Source: Atlanticothrix silvestris CENA357 | GTDB taxonomy: Bacteria; Cyanobacteriota; Cyanobacteriia; Cyanobacteriales; Nostocaceae | Assembly (NCBI RefSeq): GCF_016056295.1 | Contig: NZ_JAECZB010000067.1 | Coordinates: 62,001-126,000 of the forward strand | Direction of reading: 5' to 3' | DNA length: 64,000 bases | Shown here: positions 1 through 8,982 of the stretch, piece by piece | Layout: each line of letters begins with the position of its first letter | How positions within the stretch are numbered: the stretch's first letter is position 1 | Translations under genes and position numbers: made by a program | The notes under the pieces: model-generated | Seen by the model: only the letters and a program-made list of their open reading frames with translations | The model's database searches: none | Told to the model about the DNA's origin: nothing

Positions 1-686
1 AGGTCGAAGAGGCTCTGGGTAGCACCCCAAGCCCTTACTTTCTAGATAGCTTCGGCATCGTCGATGTTATTTTTACACCATATCTCGAACGGATGAATGC
101 GAGTCTTTACTACTACAAGGGCTACTCTCTGCGGGAGGAAAACCCTCGTTTGAACTTATGGTTTGCGGCAATGGAAAGCCGACCTACCTACTGCGGTACC
201 CAGAGCGACTTTCACACTCACGCACATGATTTGCCGCCCCAGATGGGGGGCTGTTGGGAAAATGGCGAACCCCAGATGCTTATCAATAAAGCGCGGGTGG
301 ATAATGGCCCCTGGTTCGGGCTACCAGATGTTGCTTATCCAGAACCCGAAAATTCTCGCATGGAAGCTCTTCAACGAACTATTGAACACCGCATTAATAT
401 TATCCGAGTCAATCCCTTAAATGATAAATTGTTTGATCAAGCCCTACGCTGTGCTTTAACACACATGATGACCGGTGAAGACTGTGTACCTCCATCGGGA
501 TCTGATGTCGCTCTACGATATTTGCGCGATCGCATTAATGTACCACGAGACATGTCCATCTACGCAGCCAAGCGATTGAGGGAATCCCTGGAGAAAACCG
601 CGGCCCTTGCGGGTGATGGGCAGCCAGCCCCTATTCCCACTCAGCATCGACGAGATCAAGACCCATCTAACTTTGTCATCAAGTAG
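1..686 (+). CDS. Glutathione S-transferase family protein, C-terminal part (truncated by window edge)
   Basis: The reading frame is open from base 3 and runs through an internal ATG at 93 to a TAG at 686, so the gene starts outside the window and about 227 residues are visible. Recognisable GST C-terminal (all-helical) features are the stretches [47 protein letters not shown] and DLPPQMGGC, which match a plant/cyanobacterial GST subfamily by memory. The thioredoxin-fold N-terminal half with the catalytic residue is not visible. The ATG at 93 is internal, not the start, because the homologous region extends upstream of it. It converges on the 3' end of the NRPS cluster with 42 bp between stop codons and is probably unrelated to it. 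Confidence 0.8.
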   Translation, partial: VEEALGSTPSPYFLDSFGIVDVIFTPYLERMNASLYYYKGYSLREENPRLNLWFAAMESRPTYCGTQSDFHTHAHDLPPQMGGCWENGEPQMLINKARVDNGPWFGLPDVAYPEPENSRMEALQRTIEHRINIIRVNPLNDKLFDQALRCALTHMMTGEDCVPPSGSDVALRYLRDRINVPRDMSIYAAKRLRESLEKTAALAGDGQPAPIPTQHRRDQDPSNFVIK

Positions 687-709
687 GATTCAGGAACGCC
701 GGATAGAAA

Positions 710-773
710 TTTATTTCCAAAAATATACTCAGCCTGCGTCAGCTGATTTTTCCATCAGCTGACGCAGGCTGAG
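710..773 (-). terminator. Perfect 20-bp hairpin plus T-run at the end of the NRPS operon
   Basis: Bases 728-747 and 754-773 are exact reverse complements of each other with a 6-base loop (748-753). Read on the - strand the hairpin is followed directly by TATATTTTTGG, the layout of a Rho-independent terminator. It overlaps the last 14 or so codons of mbtH, whose stop lies at 729-731 inside the distal arm. There is no T-run on the + side, so it seems built for the - strand transcript of the cluster rather than for the converging GST gene. Confidence 0.75.
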
Positions 774-953
774 TGGTCTCATATCAGTCCACACTTGTTT
801 AATGTAATCTAGACACTCTTGTTTTAAGCCACTTTTACCTGCATCTTGCCAACCGAGAGGGTTTATTTGATCAGCAGGCCAGAGGGAATATTGTTCTTCA
901 TGGTTGATCACAACTTTGTAGATTGTGTTATTTTCTTGAGCGTCTTTGTTCAT
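729..953 (-). CDS. MbtH-like protein
   Basis: This 74-residue protein carries the MbtH family signatures: [10 protein letters not shown] near residues 17-26, then PLGWQDAG, and [16 protein letters not shown] toward the end. MbtH-like proteins bind NRPS adenylation domains and are needed for the folding or activity of many of them, so it most likely serves the A domains of the cluster upstream. The ATG at 953 has a good ribosome binding site (GAGGAT, about 7 bases upstream). It is the last gene of the - strand run. The C-terminal tail SADAG is unusual and is dictated by the perfect hairpin that overlaps the 3' end of the gene. Confidence 0.93.
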   Translation of the reverse strand: MNKDAQENNTIYKVVINHEEQYSLWPADQINPLGWQDAGKSGLKQECLDYIKQVWTDMRPLSLRQLMEKSADAG

Positions 954-1013
954 TTTTTTATCCTCTTGATTGTGTTTTTTTGATTACGAAATAATTGGTA
1001 ATTTTCAATGTAT

Positions 1014-1793
1014 TTATTTACGACAAAGAAAATAAACGAGGCGGTTATATTCTGGTTCTACCAAATTACCTTCTTCATCATAAACACCAACTATTTTAAA
1101 CCCAATATTATTGAAAATAGCTTCGATTTCTCGTCTTGAATAGCTCTTTAATAGCCAAATAAAATCTGAGCGTTGCCAAGCACCTTCTATCATTTCAAAA
1201 CTGGTACATTGTAGCTCTGATATTTTGGTTGCTGAATGATAATGAGATGTAATTCCCCAAGCATATTCTTGACGAATGTCTCCATCAATAATTGCACCAT
1301 TCTGATTATAATGAACTTCAGAATGTCCTGTTAAACGCATAAATGTCAGAAACAAACCATCAGGTAAGAGAGCTTGATATACTCTTTTAAAAACATTAGT
1401 TAATTCTTCAATGGTCATTATATAGTCAAGACCGTGAGTAACACAATATGCACCGTCATAGATAGATGGTAATGCAAAAGTACGGATATCATCACAAATT
1501 AATTTAGCGTTTGGTGCATTCTGATGAGCGATATTTAACATCGCTTGAAATTCATCAATCCCTGTAACTTGATAACCCTTATTAATCAATTTTTGTACTG
1601 TTTGTCCGGTGCTACAACAAAGATTGATAAGATGCGCTTTTTGGGGAAGATGAGGTAATAATAACTTGTCTACAGCAGGCAGGCGATCGCAATATTCTTG
1701 ATCCCATGCTTTGTTATATATTCTGGCAAATGCTTCGTCATTTACATAAGGATGTGGTGCATACATATAAGTTGTTTCTTTGTTTGTATTCAT
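1014..1793 (-). CDS. Class I SAM-dependent methyltransferase
   Basis: A 259-residue protein with a Rossmann-type SAM site: motif I HLINLCCSTGQ (about residues 54-64), an acidic residue at the end of strand 2 (VTGIDEF), and the DDIRTF motif. It resembles small-molecule methyltransferases of the type 11/25 families. It is not one of the megasynthase-embedded domains. It starts 3 bases after the aminotransferase stop codon, so the two are almost certainly co-translated, and it sits downstream of the reductase-terminated NRPS. A tailoring role, for example methylation of the terminal amine or of a hydroxyl on the finished peptide, is inference. The substrate cannot be read from the sequence. Confidence 0.8.
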   Translation of the reverse strand: MNTNKETTYMYAPHPYVNDEAFARIYNKAWDQEYCDRLPAVDKLLLPHLPQKAHLINLCCSTGQTVQKLINKGYQVTGIDEFQAMLNIAHQNAPNAKLICDDIRTFALPSIYDGAYCVTHGLDYIMTIEELTNVFKRVYQALLPDGLFLTFMRLTGHSEVHYNQNGAIIDGDIRQEYAWGITSHYHSATKISELQCTSFEMIEGAWQRSDFIWLLKSYSRREIEAIFNNIGFKIVGVYDEEGNLVEPEYNRLVYFLCRK

Positions 1794-1796
1794 TTG

Positions 1797-3194
1797 CTAT
1801 ACTTTGGTTAATTTTTGTGAGGGAATTGGTAATATTTTTGCTGCTTGTAAATCTGTGACACTTTCTTTAATAGCTGCTAAAATTCTCTGAATATCATCAT
1901 CAGTATGCGCCGTAGATAAGAAATTTCCTCCGCCTCGCAGTAAGATGCCTTTATGTAGCAAGTGATAAGTTAACAAGTCTACACCCATAGAACTTTCTGA
2001 CGCATTTGATGTGGCTGTACCTCCGATAGATGCAGGTGCAAACAGTGAGCCAAAGTTAGCCATTTGAATTGGTAAATCTTCCGCAGCAAAGTAAGCATTG
2101 AGGTGTTGAATAAATAGCGATGTACGTTGATTTAGTTGTTCTTGAAGGACAACACCTTGCTCTTTTAAATATTGCAATACAGCTCGCGCTGCCGCTAAAG
2201 ATAGTGGATGTTTGCAGTGAGTACCAGCAAAAAAAGTTGTCTCTACTGAGGGGTAAGAATCATCGCCATAATTCCACATACCGCCATCAATTTTATCCAT
2301 GTAAATTGCTGAACCAGCAATAATTCCAATAGGTATTCCACCGCCAACAATTTTGCCATAGGTAGCAATATCTGCTTTGACATCAAACCAAGCTTGCGCT
2401 CCCCCTGGATGAATCCGAAAACCTGTCACCATTTCATCAAAAATAAGGGCTATGTCGGCTGCTTGAGTTACTTGTCTGAGTGCTTGTAAAAACTCTTTGG
2501 GTTGTAAGTTGGGACGACTGCTTTGTACAGGTTCAACTAAAATGGCTGCTAATTCATGTTGATGAGTTTTGATAATTTCTAGAGATTGAAAGTTGCCGTA
2601 TTCCAGAACTAATACATCTGCTACAAAATTTGGTAAAACACCAGATGCACTAGGTAAAGCTTGGAAGTTAGCTGCTGTTTTTGCGTCTACAAGAGTGCCA
2701 TCAAAATGACCATGATAAGAACCAGAGAAGATGACTATTTTTTGTCGTTTGGTTGCAGCCCTCGCAATCCGGATTGCTGTCATGACAGCTTCTGTACCGG
2801 TGTTGCTAATAGCTACTCGCTCCATTCCTGTTAGTTCACAAATCAACTGGGCAACTTCACCAGCAAATTCGGCTTGTGGCCCAATAGGAAATCCTTTTTC
2901 TAGTTGTTCTTGCAATGCTACTTGAATAAATGAGGGATTATGACCAAAAAGATTGATACCAAAACCCATCATCAAGTCTATATATTCGTTACCATCAATA
3001 TCCCAAATTTTTGACCCCAAAGCACGCTGACCAACAATGGGGTAGCACATCTCTTTAAATGTGGGATTAAAGTTATTTACGACTCTGGGATCTGCGAAGA
3101 CAGAGCGATAATTTTGGGCAATTTGTTTTGATGTCTTTGTCTTTTGGATATAGCTCTCAGCAAAGTTTTGTAAATAATTCAGTTGTTCATTCAT
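1797..3194 (-). CDS. Class III PLP-dependent aminotransferase (GSA-aminomutase-like)
   Basis: A 465-residue fold-type I aminotransferase. Visible landmarks are the N-terminal IWDIDGNEYIDLMMGFGINLFGH block, the PLP phosphate region NTGTEA, the SYHGHFDG loop, the PLP-ring aspartate in FDEMVTGFR, and the Schiff-base lysine in YGKIVGGG. It resembles the aminotransferase domains of mycosubtilin/microcystin-type PKSs and free enzymes such as MxcL, which aminates a reductively released aldehyde in myxochelin biosynthesis. Its ATG overlaps the stop of the reductase-terminated NRPS by 8 bp, so amination of the released aldehyde is the most economical role. It is not HemL, because it lies inside the cluster and has the PKS-AMT type of N-terminus. 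A beta-amination role on a PKS chain is the main alternative. Confidence 0.85.
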   Translation of the reverse strand: MNEQLNYLQNFAESYIQKTKTSKQIAQNYRSVFADPRVVNNFNPTFKEMCYPIVGQRALGSKIWDIDGNEYIDLMMGFGINLFGHNPSFIQVALQEQLEKGFPIGPQAEFAGEVAQLICELTGMERVAISNTGTEAVMTAIRIARAATKRQKIVIFSGSYHGHFDGTLVDAKTAANFQALPSASGVLPNFVADVLVLEYGNFQSLEIIKTHQHELAAILVEPVQSSRPNLQPKEFLQALRQVTQAADIALIFDEMVTGFRIHPGGAQAWFDVKADIATYGKIVGGGIPIGIIAGSAIYMDKIDGGMWNYGDDSYPSVETTFFAGTHCKHPLSLAAARAVLQYLKEQGVVLQEQLNQRTSLFIQHLNAYFAAEDLPIQMANFGSLFAPASIGGTATSNASESSMGVDLLTYHLLHKGILLRGGGNFLSTAHTDDDIQRILAAIKESVTDLQAAKILPIPSQKLTKV

Positions 3195-6100
3195 AGATAT
3201 TGTTTGATAATTGGAAGCTTTTGGCGGGGTTCAGATTTTTAACTTCTTTGAAAAGTCGGAGATCCAATTTTTTACGTAGATAAGAAAGGTAGGTATGTAA
3301 TACAGTTTCATCAATTAATGGACAGATAATTTTACTGTCTATTAGTCCATTAAAAGTATTTTGATAATCAAATGTTAATTGATTGTGATTTGATTCTGAA
3401 TCATCAACTTTATCTGCTGTGAAAAATGATAGTAAGGGAGATAAAGTATGTCCAGGAGAATTTCCAGCTATTTCTCGCAATTTTGTTTGCCATTGCTTAT
3501 AAGATATTAGTTGTAGAGGAAATCCCATCGTCCGAATCGATTTAATTAAGACATCATATTTTAGTGGTTGAGGATGGAATAAGTGAAAGGTTTTACCAAG
3601 TGATTTTTCCTGCTTAGATAAATAAACTAATGCCTGACTCATAAAATCTACAGGAATTAGATTAAGAGTCATATCACTTTCTGGCGCACTTCCTAATTCG
3701 ATGCAACCAATGATGAGTTTGTACAAAAAATCATTGCGATTAAAAACACCTGTTTGGCTATGACCTGAGATTCTACCAGGGCGATAAATGCAGGTAGGAA
3801 TGCCGCGATCGCCGGCAATTTTAACTAGTTTTTCTGCTACCCATTTACTCTGAGCGTAGCCGTTAGCTGGGACGACAATATTATCAATACTGTCGTCTTC
3901 ATAAATAATTAAATTGTCACCATCTGACTCAACAATACCACTTGTAGAAACAAAATGTACTGGCTTAACTTTAACTTGACTAGCTAAGCGTAAAATTTCT
4001 TTTGTTCCTAAAACATTGGCTGTTTTTAATTTGGCATAAGGTGAAGTATGGTGAACCCAAGCTCCATTATGATAAATGACATCTATTTTACTAGCTAATA
4101 TTTGAAACTCTGAAGTAGAAAGTCCTAAAAGTGATTGAGATAAATCACCCACTACAGGAGTAATTCGAGATCTAAATGATTCATCCCAAATTAAATAAGA
4201 CTCTAAACAAGTCTTAATTTTTTGCCAACCTACTTGAGTATTGTCAGCCCGCACCAAGCAATAAATATTGGCTGATGTTTGTTGCAGCAATTCATCAAGT
4301 AAAAATGCTCCTAAAAATCCAGTAGCTCCAGTTAAGAAAATATGACTTGGCTCATTGATATACTCATAGCAAAGTCCCTTGGTATTGATGTCTTCATCGA
4401 GAACAGCTTCTGCTTTTAAATCTATGATTGTGCTTGCCTGAACTATAAACGATCCTGTTTGTTGAGCATTTTCAATATTCTCGGCTAAATCTGCTATTGT
4501 TGGAGATTCAAACAAAGTGCGTAAAGGCAAATCTACATAAAAATGTTCTCGGACTTGTATTACTAATTGAGCAATTAATAGAGAATTTCCGCCTATTTCA
4601 AAAAAGTCATCGTGAATTCCTATCGGCTCAACTCCCAGAATTTCTGTCCAAATTGACGCAAGTTGCTGTTCTAAGGGTGTTTGAGGTGCGACGTAGACAG
4701 TATGAAAATCTGATCGCGGTAACTCTGGTGTTGGTAAAGAGCGTCTATCTACCTTGCCATTGGCTGTTAGCGGGAGTTCTTCTAAAATCACAAAAGCCGA
4801 AGGTATCATGTACTCTGGTAGCTTTTGGTGCAAATAGTCGCGTAACTGGGGAATTAGTTGACGAGATAATTTACCTTCTAACGGATTGTTAGCGTAAGTA
4901 TGCCAAGGTTGACGAGTCGATACTAGATGTCGCGCTAGAAATTCTCCTAGTTGTGGTGTGGTTGTAGTGCGGAAAATCGCATCATAGCTACCATCGGACT
5001 GGCTATTAAGCCAACTTAACTCTACGTTATAACCGTAACTGCGACCTAAGTTATACAAATCTTCTGGCTCAACCCCGTATTCTGCGATAGTTGGACTGAG
5101 TAGTGTTTGTAATTCCCCAACTGTTGCTGGGGTACTATCTTTTGCTAGTAATGCTAAACTTTGAATTTCCTTTGCTAACCGCGCATTGGGAATCCGACAT
5201 ATAGCCAATAATTCCGACTGGCGTGACTGGAGTAACTTCCCAACAGCAGTCAGGTTTAATTTTTGTTTTTGCCAGTCTAGCCATGATTTAATGGGCGCTG
5301 TGGCTGATTGTGTGGTTTCATGAACTATATGCAGCACCACATCATAGCGGAACTTAGTGAGTTCGTTATGGTAATTACCGCGTTTTGGCTGAATTTGTAC
5401 ATGAGTAATTTGGGGTAAGTACTGTTGTAAAGCCGTAAAGAATGCTGGTGCGATCGCTAATTCTTCTTCTTGAGCTAGGCGTTTTTGTACTCGCTGCCAT
5501 AATTGTCCAATTTCTAGGGAAGCATCCGCTTGATGTAACTGCACCGATAGGTGAAAAGCTTTTAATAACGCCAAGTTACGGACATCACCAATAAAAATCT
5601 TACCACCAGGACTGACAGCTTTTACTGCTGCTGACAATACCGATAGCAGATAGTCGATATGAGGAAAATATTGGATGACGGAGTTGATGACAATTAAATC
5701 AAAGGACTCTGGCGGAATGTTTTGAAAGTCATCAGCTTGTTGATGCAGTAACTTTACTTGCGGTAAATTATGCTGATGTAATTGCTGTTCAATATATTCT
5801 AAAGCTGTTGCTGAGAAATCCGTACCCCAATATTCTTCACAGTGGGGCGCGATTTTAAATAAAAGTAATCCAGTGCCACAGCCAATTTCTAGTACACGTC
5901 GGGGTTGCAGTGCCGAAATTCGCTCAATGGTATGTTCTACCCATTCACGCATTTCTGACTCTGGTACGGGTAAGCCTGTATAACTGCTGTTCCAACCAAT
6001 AATATTAAAGGTGGAATCCTCAGAAACAGTCGTTTGACTATAGGTTTCTTCGTAAAGCGATCGCCAGTTATCTATGCGTTCCTCATCTAAGGCTGCATCA

Positions 6101-8910
6101 GTACCTTGGTATTGAGGATCGGGTACTAAATAAGCAACTAGTCGCTTATCTGCTGGGATATCTTCACGCACAATCACCGCCGTTGTCATCACTCCAGGAT
6201 GCGATCGCAGTGTTTCTTCAATTTCCCCTAATTCAATACGGAATCCCCGCACTTTCACTTGATTATCGATGCGTCCCAAATATTCAATTTCACCATTGGG
6301 CAAATAACGCGCCAAATCCCCAGTTTTATAAAGACGTTCTCCTGATTTTGCATAAAGATTGGGAATAAACTTTTCTGCTGTTAGTTCTGGCCTATGCAAA
6401 TAGCCCCTAGCTAAACCAGCACCACCAAGATAAAGTTCTCCCGGTACTCCTATAGGTACTGGTTGCAGATAGTTATCTAATATATATGTTTGTGTATGAG
6501 CAATAGCACGACCAATCGGCGGTATTCTGTCTGCACCTGGAGGAATTAAAGCAAAAGTAGAATAGGTAGTATCTTCTGAGGGGCCGTAGAGATTGTAAAC
6601 TTGGCGGATATGGGGCAATTGATAAAGCTTTTGTACTAACGTATTTGGTAGGGGTTCACCGGCAAGATTGATTGTGCAGACAGTAGGAGGGATACCATCA
6701 ATTCGCAATAATTCAGCGATCGCACTTGGTACAGTGTTGATCAGTTTGACTTGATTGGCGGCTGGTAATGTCGGCAGATACAAGGGATTTTCTGCCAGAA
6801 TCACTTTACCCCCCCAACTCAAGGGGACAAAAATCTCGAAAATTGACAAGTCAAAGCAAATAGAAGTCGCAGCTAATACGCCACTCAGTTCTGTAGCAGT
6901 AAAAACTGTTTCTGCCCAATATAAAAGAGTTACTGCACTACGATGTTCTATGGCTACACCCTTTGGTTTACCAGTAGAACCAGAAGTATAAATTAGATAA
7001 GCTAAATTTTGACTATTAACGAGGCTTTGGGAATTTTTCTTGCTGTTTTGACTAATTTTTTCCCAGTCAGCATCTAAGCAAATAACTGTGCAATTATCCT
7101 GACTGACAGCATCAACTAAATGCTTTTGAGTCAGTAGCACCTTTACTTGTGAATCTTCCAAAATATAAGCCAAGCGATGCTGGGGATAATTAGGATCTAG
7201 AGGCACATAAGCACCGCCAGCTTTGAGAATGCCTAACATGGCGACAATCATATCTAGCGATCGCTCAACACACAATCCCACCAATACTTCTGCATCAACA
7301 CCCAAACCACGCAAATAATGAGCGATTTGATTGGCTTTGATATTCAATTCTTGATAGGTTAATTGTTGGTCTTCATAGACAAGTGCGATCGCATCCGGTG
7401 TTCTTTCGACTTGCGCTTCAAACAGTTGATGAATACATTCATCGGTGGGATAGTTAGCTGGAGGATTCCACTCAACTAATAATTGCTGCTGTTGTTCCTG
7501 TGTCAGTAACGGTAAATTTGATATATGCTGTTGGGGGTTAGCAACGATACCTGCCAGCAAAGTCAAAAAATGCTCAACCATTCTGGTAATAGTTGCCGCC
7601 TCAAATAAATTCGTGTTGTACTCTAAAGACCCTGTTAATCCTGATTCCCCTTCTTCCATTGAAAGTAGCAAATCGAACTTAGCTGTTTTGTTATCGGCGT
7701 TGAGATAATTTACCGTCAAACCCGACAGATGTAATTGTTTTTTCGGGGCATTTTGCAGTGCAAATAGTACCTGAAATATGGGGTTATAGCTCAAATCTCG
7801 CTCGATTTGTAGTGAATCTACTAAATACTCAAAGGGTAAGTCTTGGTGAGTGTATGCTCCTAAAGTACATTCTCTGACTTGTCGTAGCAGTTCGAGAAAC
7901 GTGGGATTGCTAGCCAAATTAGTCCGCAAAACTAAAGTATTGACAAAAAAGCCAATGAGTCCTTCTATTTCTGTGTAATGACGATTGGCGATCGGCGACC
8001 CAACTAAAATATCATTGGCAGAAGTGTATCGGTGTAGTAGAGTTTTGAATGCTGCCAACAGCGTCATAAACAGCGTGGCATCTGCTTGGCGACTGAGTAT
8101 TTTTAGCTTTGCAGTGATTTCTGGCGGGACGGTGAAAGATTGCGTTGCGCCTTGAAAAGTTTCGACTGCTGGCCGGGGATAATCGGTAGGTAGCTGTAAT
8201 ATGGGAGGATCATTGCCGATTTGTTTTTGCCAATAGGAAACCTGTGATTCTAATACCTCTCCTTGCAGCCATTGACGTTGCCAAATCGCAAAATCAGCAT
8301 ACTGAATCGGTAACTCAGGTAGGGGAGAGGGTAAACCTTGGCTAAACGCTTCGTAAAGTGCGGCAACTTCACGGATGAGGATGCCAATAGTCCATCCGTC
8401 AGAAACAATGTGGTGAATTGTAAATAACAGCACATTTTCTGTTTCACTCAACCGCAGCACAGTTGTTCTCAACAATGGCCCAGTAGCCAAATCGAAAGGT
8501 TTTTGCGCTTCTTCGGTAGCCAATTCCCAAGCCTTGGCTTGCTGTTCTGGTACAGCTTGCAAATCTACGACAACCAAAGGCAAAGTCAGAGACGATGCAA
8601 TCACTTGCATTGGTTGTCCCTGAACGGTGACAAAAGTTGTGCGGAGGACTTCATGACGGCGGATAATTTCGTTGATACTGCGTTCGAGAGCAATTAAGTC
8701 AAGTTCACCGCTTAAGTGCAGAGCAACTGGGGTATTATAAAATGCACTATCTGGTTCTAATTGATACAGAAACCACAAACGCTGTTGAGCAAAAGAAAGA
8801 GGGCAAGGGCTAGTTACTGTGCGGCGAGGAATAATTTGTGTGGGTGCAGTTTTAATGCCTTTTTTTAGGAGTAACTGCTGAAAAAATGCCTGTTTTTGTA
8901 AATCACTCAT
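3187..8910 (-). CDS. NRPS, C-A-(N-methyltransferase)-PCP-thioester reductase; terminal module
   Basis: 1907 residues. The condensation domain has HHIVSDG near residue 166. The A domain has LTYQEL, YTSGSTGKPKG (about 643), YGPSE and YKTGDLARY. An N-methyltransferase with VLEIGCGTG (about 1007) is inserted between A8 and A10. The PCP has GGNSLL (about 1440). The C-terminal reductase domain has the NADPH site GATGFLGAF (about 1530) and YAQSKW (YxxxK, about 1687). The ten-residue code read by eye is DLFNNALTYK, which resembles cyanobacterial Ala/Gly codes such as the Ala module of microcystin McyA, so N-methyl-Ala or N-methyl-Gly is expected. There is no thioesterase, and the reductase should release an aldehyde or alcohol. 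The following aminotransferase gene overlaps it. Confidence 0.92.
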   Translation of the reverse strand: MSDLQKQAFFQQLLLKKGIKTAPTQIIPRRTVTSPCPLSFAQQRLWFLYQLEPDSAFYNTPVALHLSGELDLIALERSINEIIRRHEVLRTTFVTVQGQPMQVIASSLTLPLVVVDLQAVPEQQAKAWELATEEAQKPFDLATGPLLRTTVLRLSETENVLLFTIHHIVSDGWTIGILIREVAALYEAFSQGLPSPLPELPIQYADFAIWQRQWLQGEVLESQVSYWQKQIGNDPPILQLPTDYPRPAVETFQGATQSFTVPPEITAKLKILSRQADATLFMTLLAAFKTLLHRYTSANDILVGSPIANRHYTEIEGLIGFFVNTLVLRTNLASNPTFLELLRQVRECTLGAYTHQDLPFEYLVDSLQIERDLSYNPIFQVLFALQNAPKKQLHLSGLTVNYLNADNKTAKFDLLLSMEEGESGLTGSLEYNTNLFEAATITRMVEHFLTLLAGIVANPQQHISNLPLLTQEQQQQLLVEWNPPANYPTDECIHQLFEAQVERTPDAIALVYEDQQLTYQELNIKANQIAHYLRGLGVDAEVLVGLCVERSLDMIVAMLGILKAGGAYVPLDPNYPQHRLAYILEDSQVKVLLTQKHLVDAVSQDNCTVICLDADWEKISQNSKKNSQSLVNSQNLAYLIYTSGSTGKPKGVAIEHRSAVTLLYWAETVFTATELSGVLAATSICFDLSIFEIFVPLSWGGKVILAENPLYLPTLPAANQVKLINTVPSAIAELLRIDGIPPTVCTINLAGEPLPNTLVQKLYQLPHIRQVYNLYGPSEDTTYSTFALIPPGADRIPPIGRAIAHTQTYILDNYLQPVPIGVPGELYLGGAGLARGYLHRPELTAEKFIPNLYAKSGERLYKTGDLARYLPNGEIEYLGRIDNQVKVRGFRIELGEIEETLRSHPGVMTTAVIVREDIPADKRLVAYLVPDPQYQGTDAALDEERIDNWRSLYEETYSQTTVSEDSTFNIIGWNSSYTGLPVPESEMREWVEHTIERISALQPRRVLEIGCGTGLLLFKIAPHCEEYWGTDFSATALEYIEQQLHQHNLPQVKLLHQQADDFQNIPPESFDLIVINSVIQYFPHIDYLLSVLSAAVKAVSPGGKIFIGDVRNLALLKAFHLSVQLHQADASLEIGQLWQRVQKRLAQEEELAIAPAFFTALQQYLPQITHVQIQPKRGNYHNELTKFRYDVVLHIVHETTQSATAPIKSWLDWQKQKLNLTAVGKLLQSRQSELLAICRIPNARLAKEIQSLALLAKDSTPATVGELQTLLSPTIAEYGVEPEDLYNLGRSYGYNVELSWLNSQSDGSYDAIFRTTTTPQLGEFLARHLVSTRQPWHTYANNPLEGKLSRQLIPQLRDYLHQKLPEYMIPSAFVILEELPLTANGKVDRRSLPTPELPRSDFHTVYVAPQTPLEQQLASIWTEILGVEPIGIHDDFFEIGGNSLLIAQLVIQVREHFYVDLPLRTLFESPTIADLAENIENAQQTGSFIVQASTIIDLKAEAVLDEDINTKGLCYEYINEPSHIFLTGATGFLGAFLLDELLQQTSANIYCLVRADNTQVGWQKIKTCLESYLIWDESFRSRITPVVGDLSQSLLGLSTSEFQILASKIDVIYHNGAWVHHTSPYAKLKTANVLGTKEILRLASQVKVKPVHFVSTSGIVESDGDNLIIYEDDSIDNIVVPANGYAQSKWVAEKLVKIAGDRGIPTCIYRPGRISGHSQTGVFNRNDFLYKLIIGCIELGSAPESDMTLNLIPVDFMSQALVYLSKQEKSLGKTFHLFHPQPLKYDVLIKSIRTMGFPLQLISYKQWQTKLREIAGNSPGHTLSPLLSFFTADKVDDSESNHNQLTFDYQNTFNGLIDSKIICPLIDETVLHTYLSYLRKKLDLRLFKEVKNLNPAKSFQLSNNIYE

Positions 8911-8920
8911 TTTAAATTTT

Positions 8921-8948
8921 GTTGACTGTTGATTGTTGACTGTTGACT
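8921..8948. repeat. Heptamer short tandem repeat (GTTGACT x4)
   Basis: Four consecutive heptamers, three GTTGACT and one GTTGATT, lie in the 72-bp gap between two NRPS genes. This is a short tandemly repeated repetitive sequence of the kind typical of heterocystous cyanobacteria. The same heptamer occurs three times at 37482-37502 in another gap of the cluster. No spacers are present, so it is not a CRISPR. Confidence 0.85.
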
Positions 8949-8982
8949 GGGAAATTCTCCCCTGCTCTTCTGCTCCCCTGCC

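Noticed and set aside
1797-3194. Aminotransferase as glutamate-1-semialdehyde aminomutase (HemL) of tetrapyrrole synthesis
   Set aside because: It overlaps an NRPS gene in the cluster and its N-terminus matches PKS/NRPS-associated aminotransferases.
8921-8948. Possible CRISPR-like repeats
   Set aside because: Repeats are contiguous heptamers without spacers; the same type occurs at 37482-37502. They are short tandem repeats.
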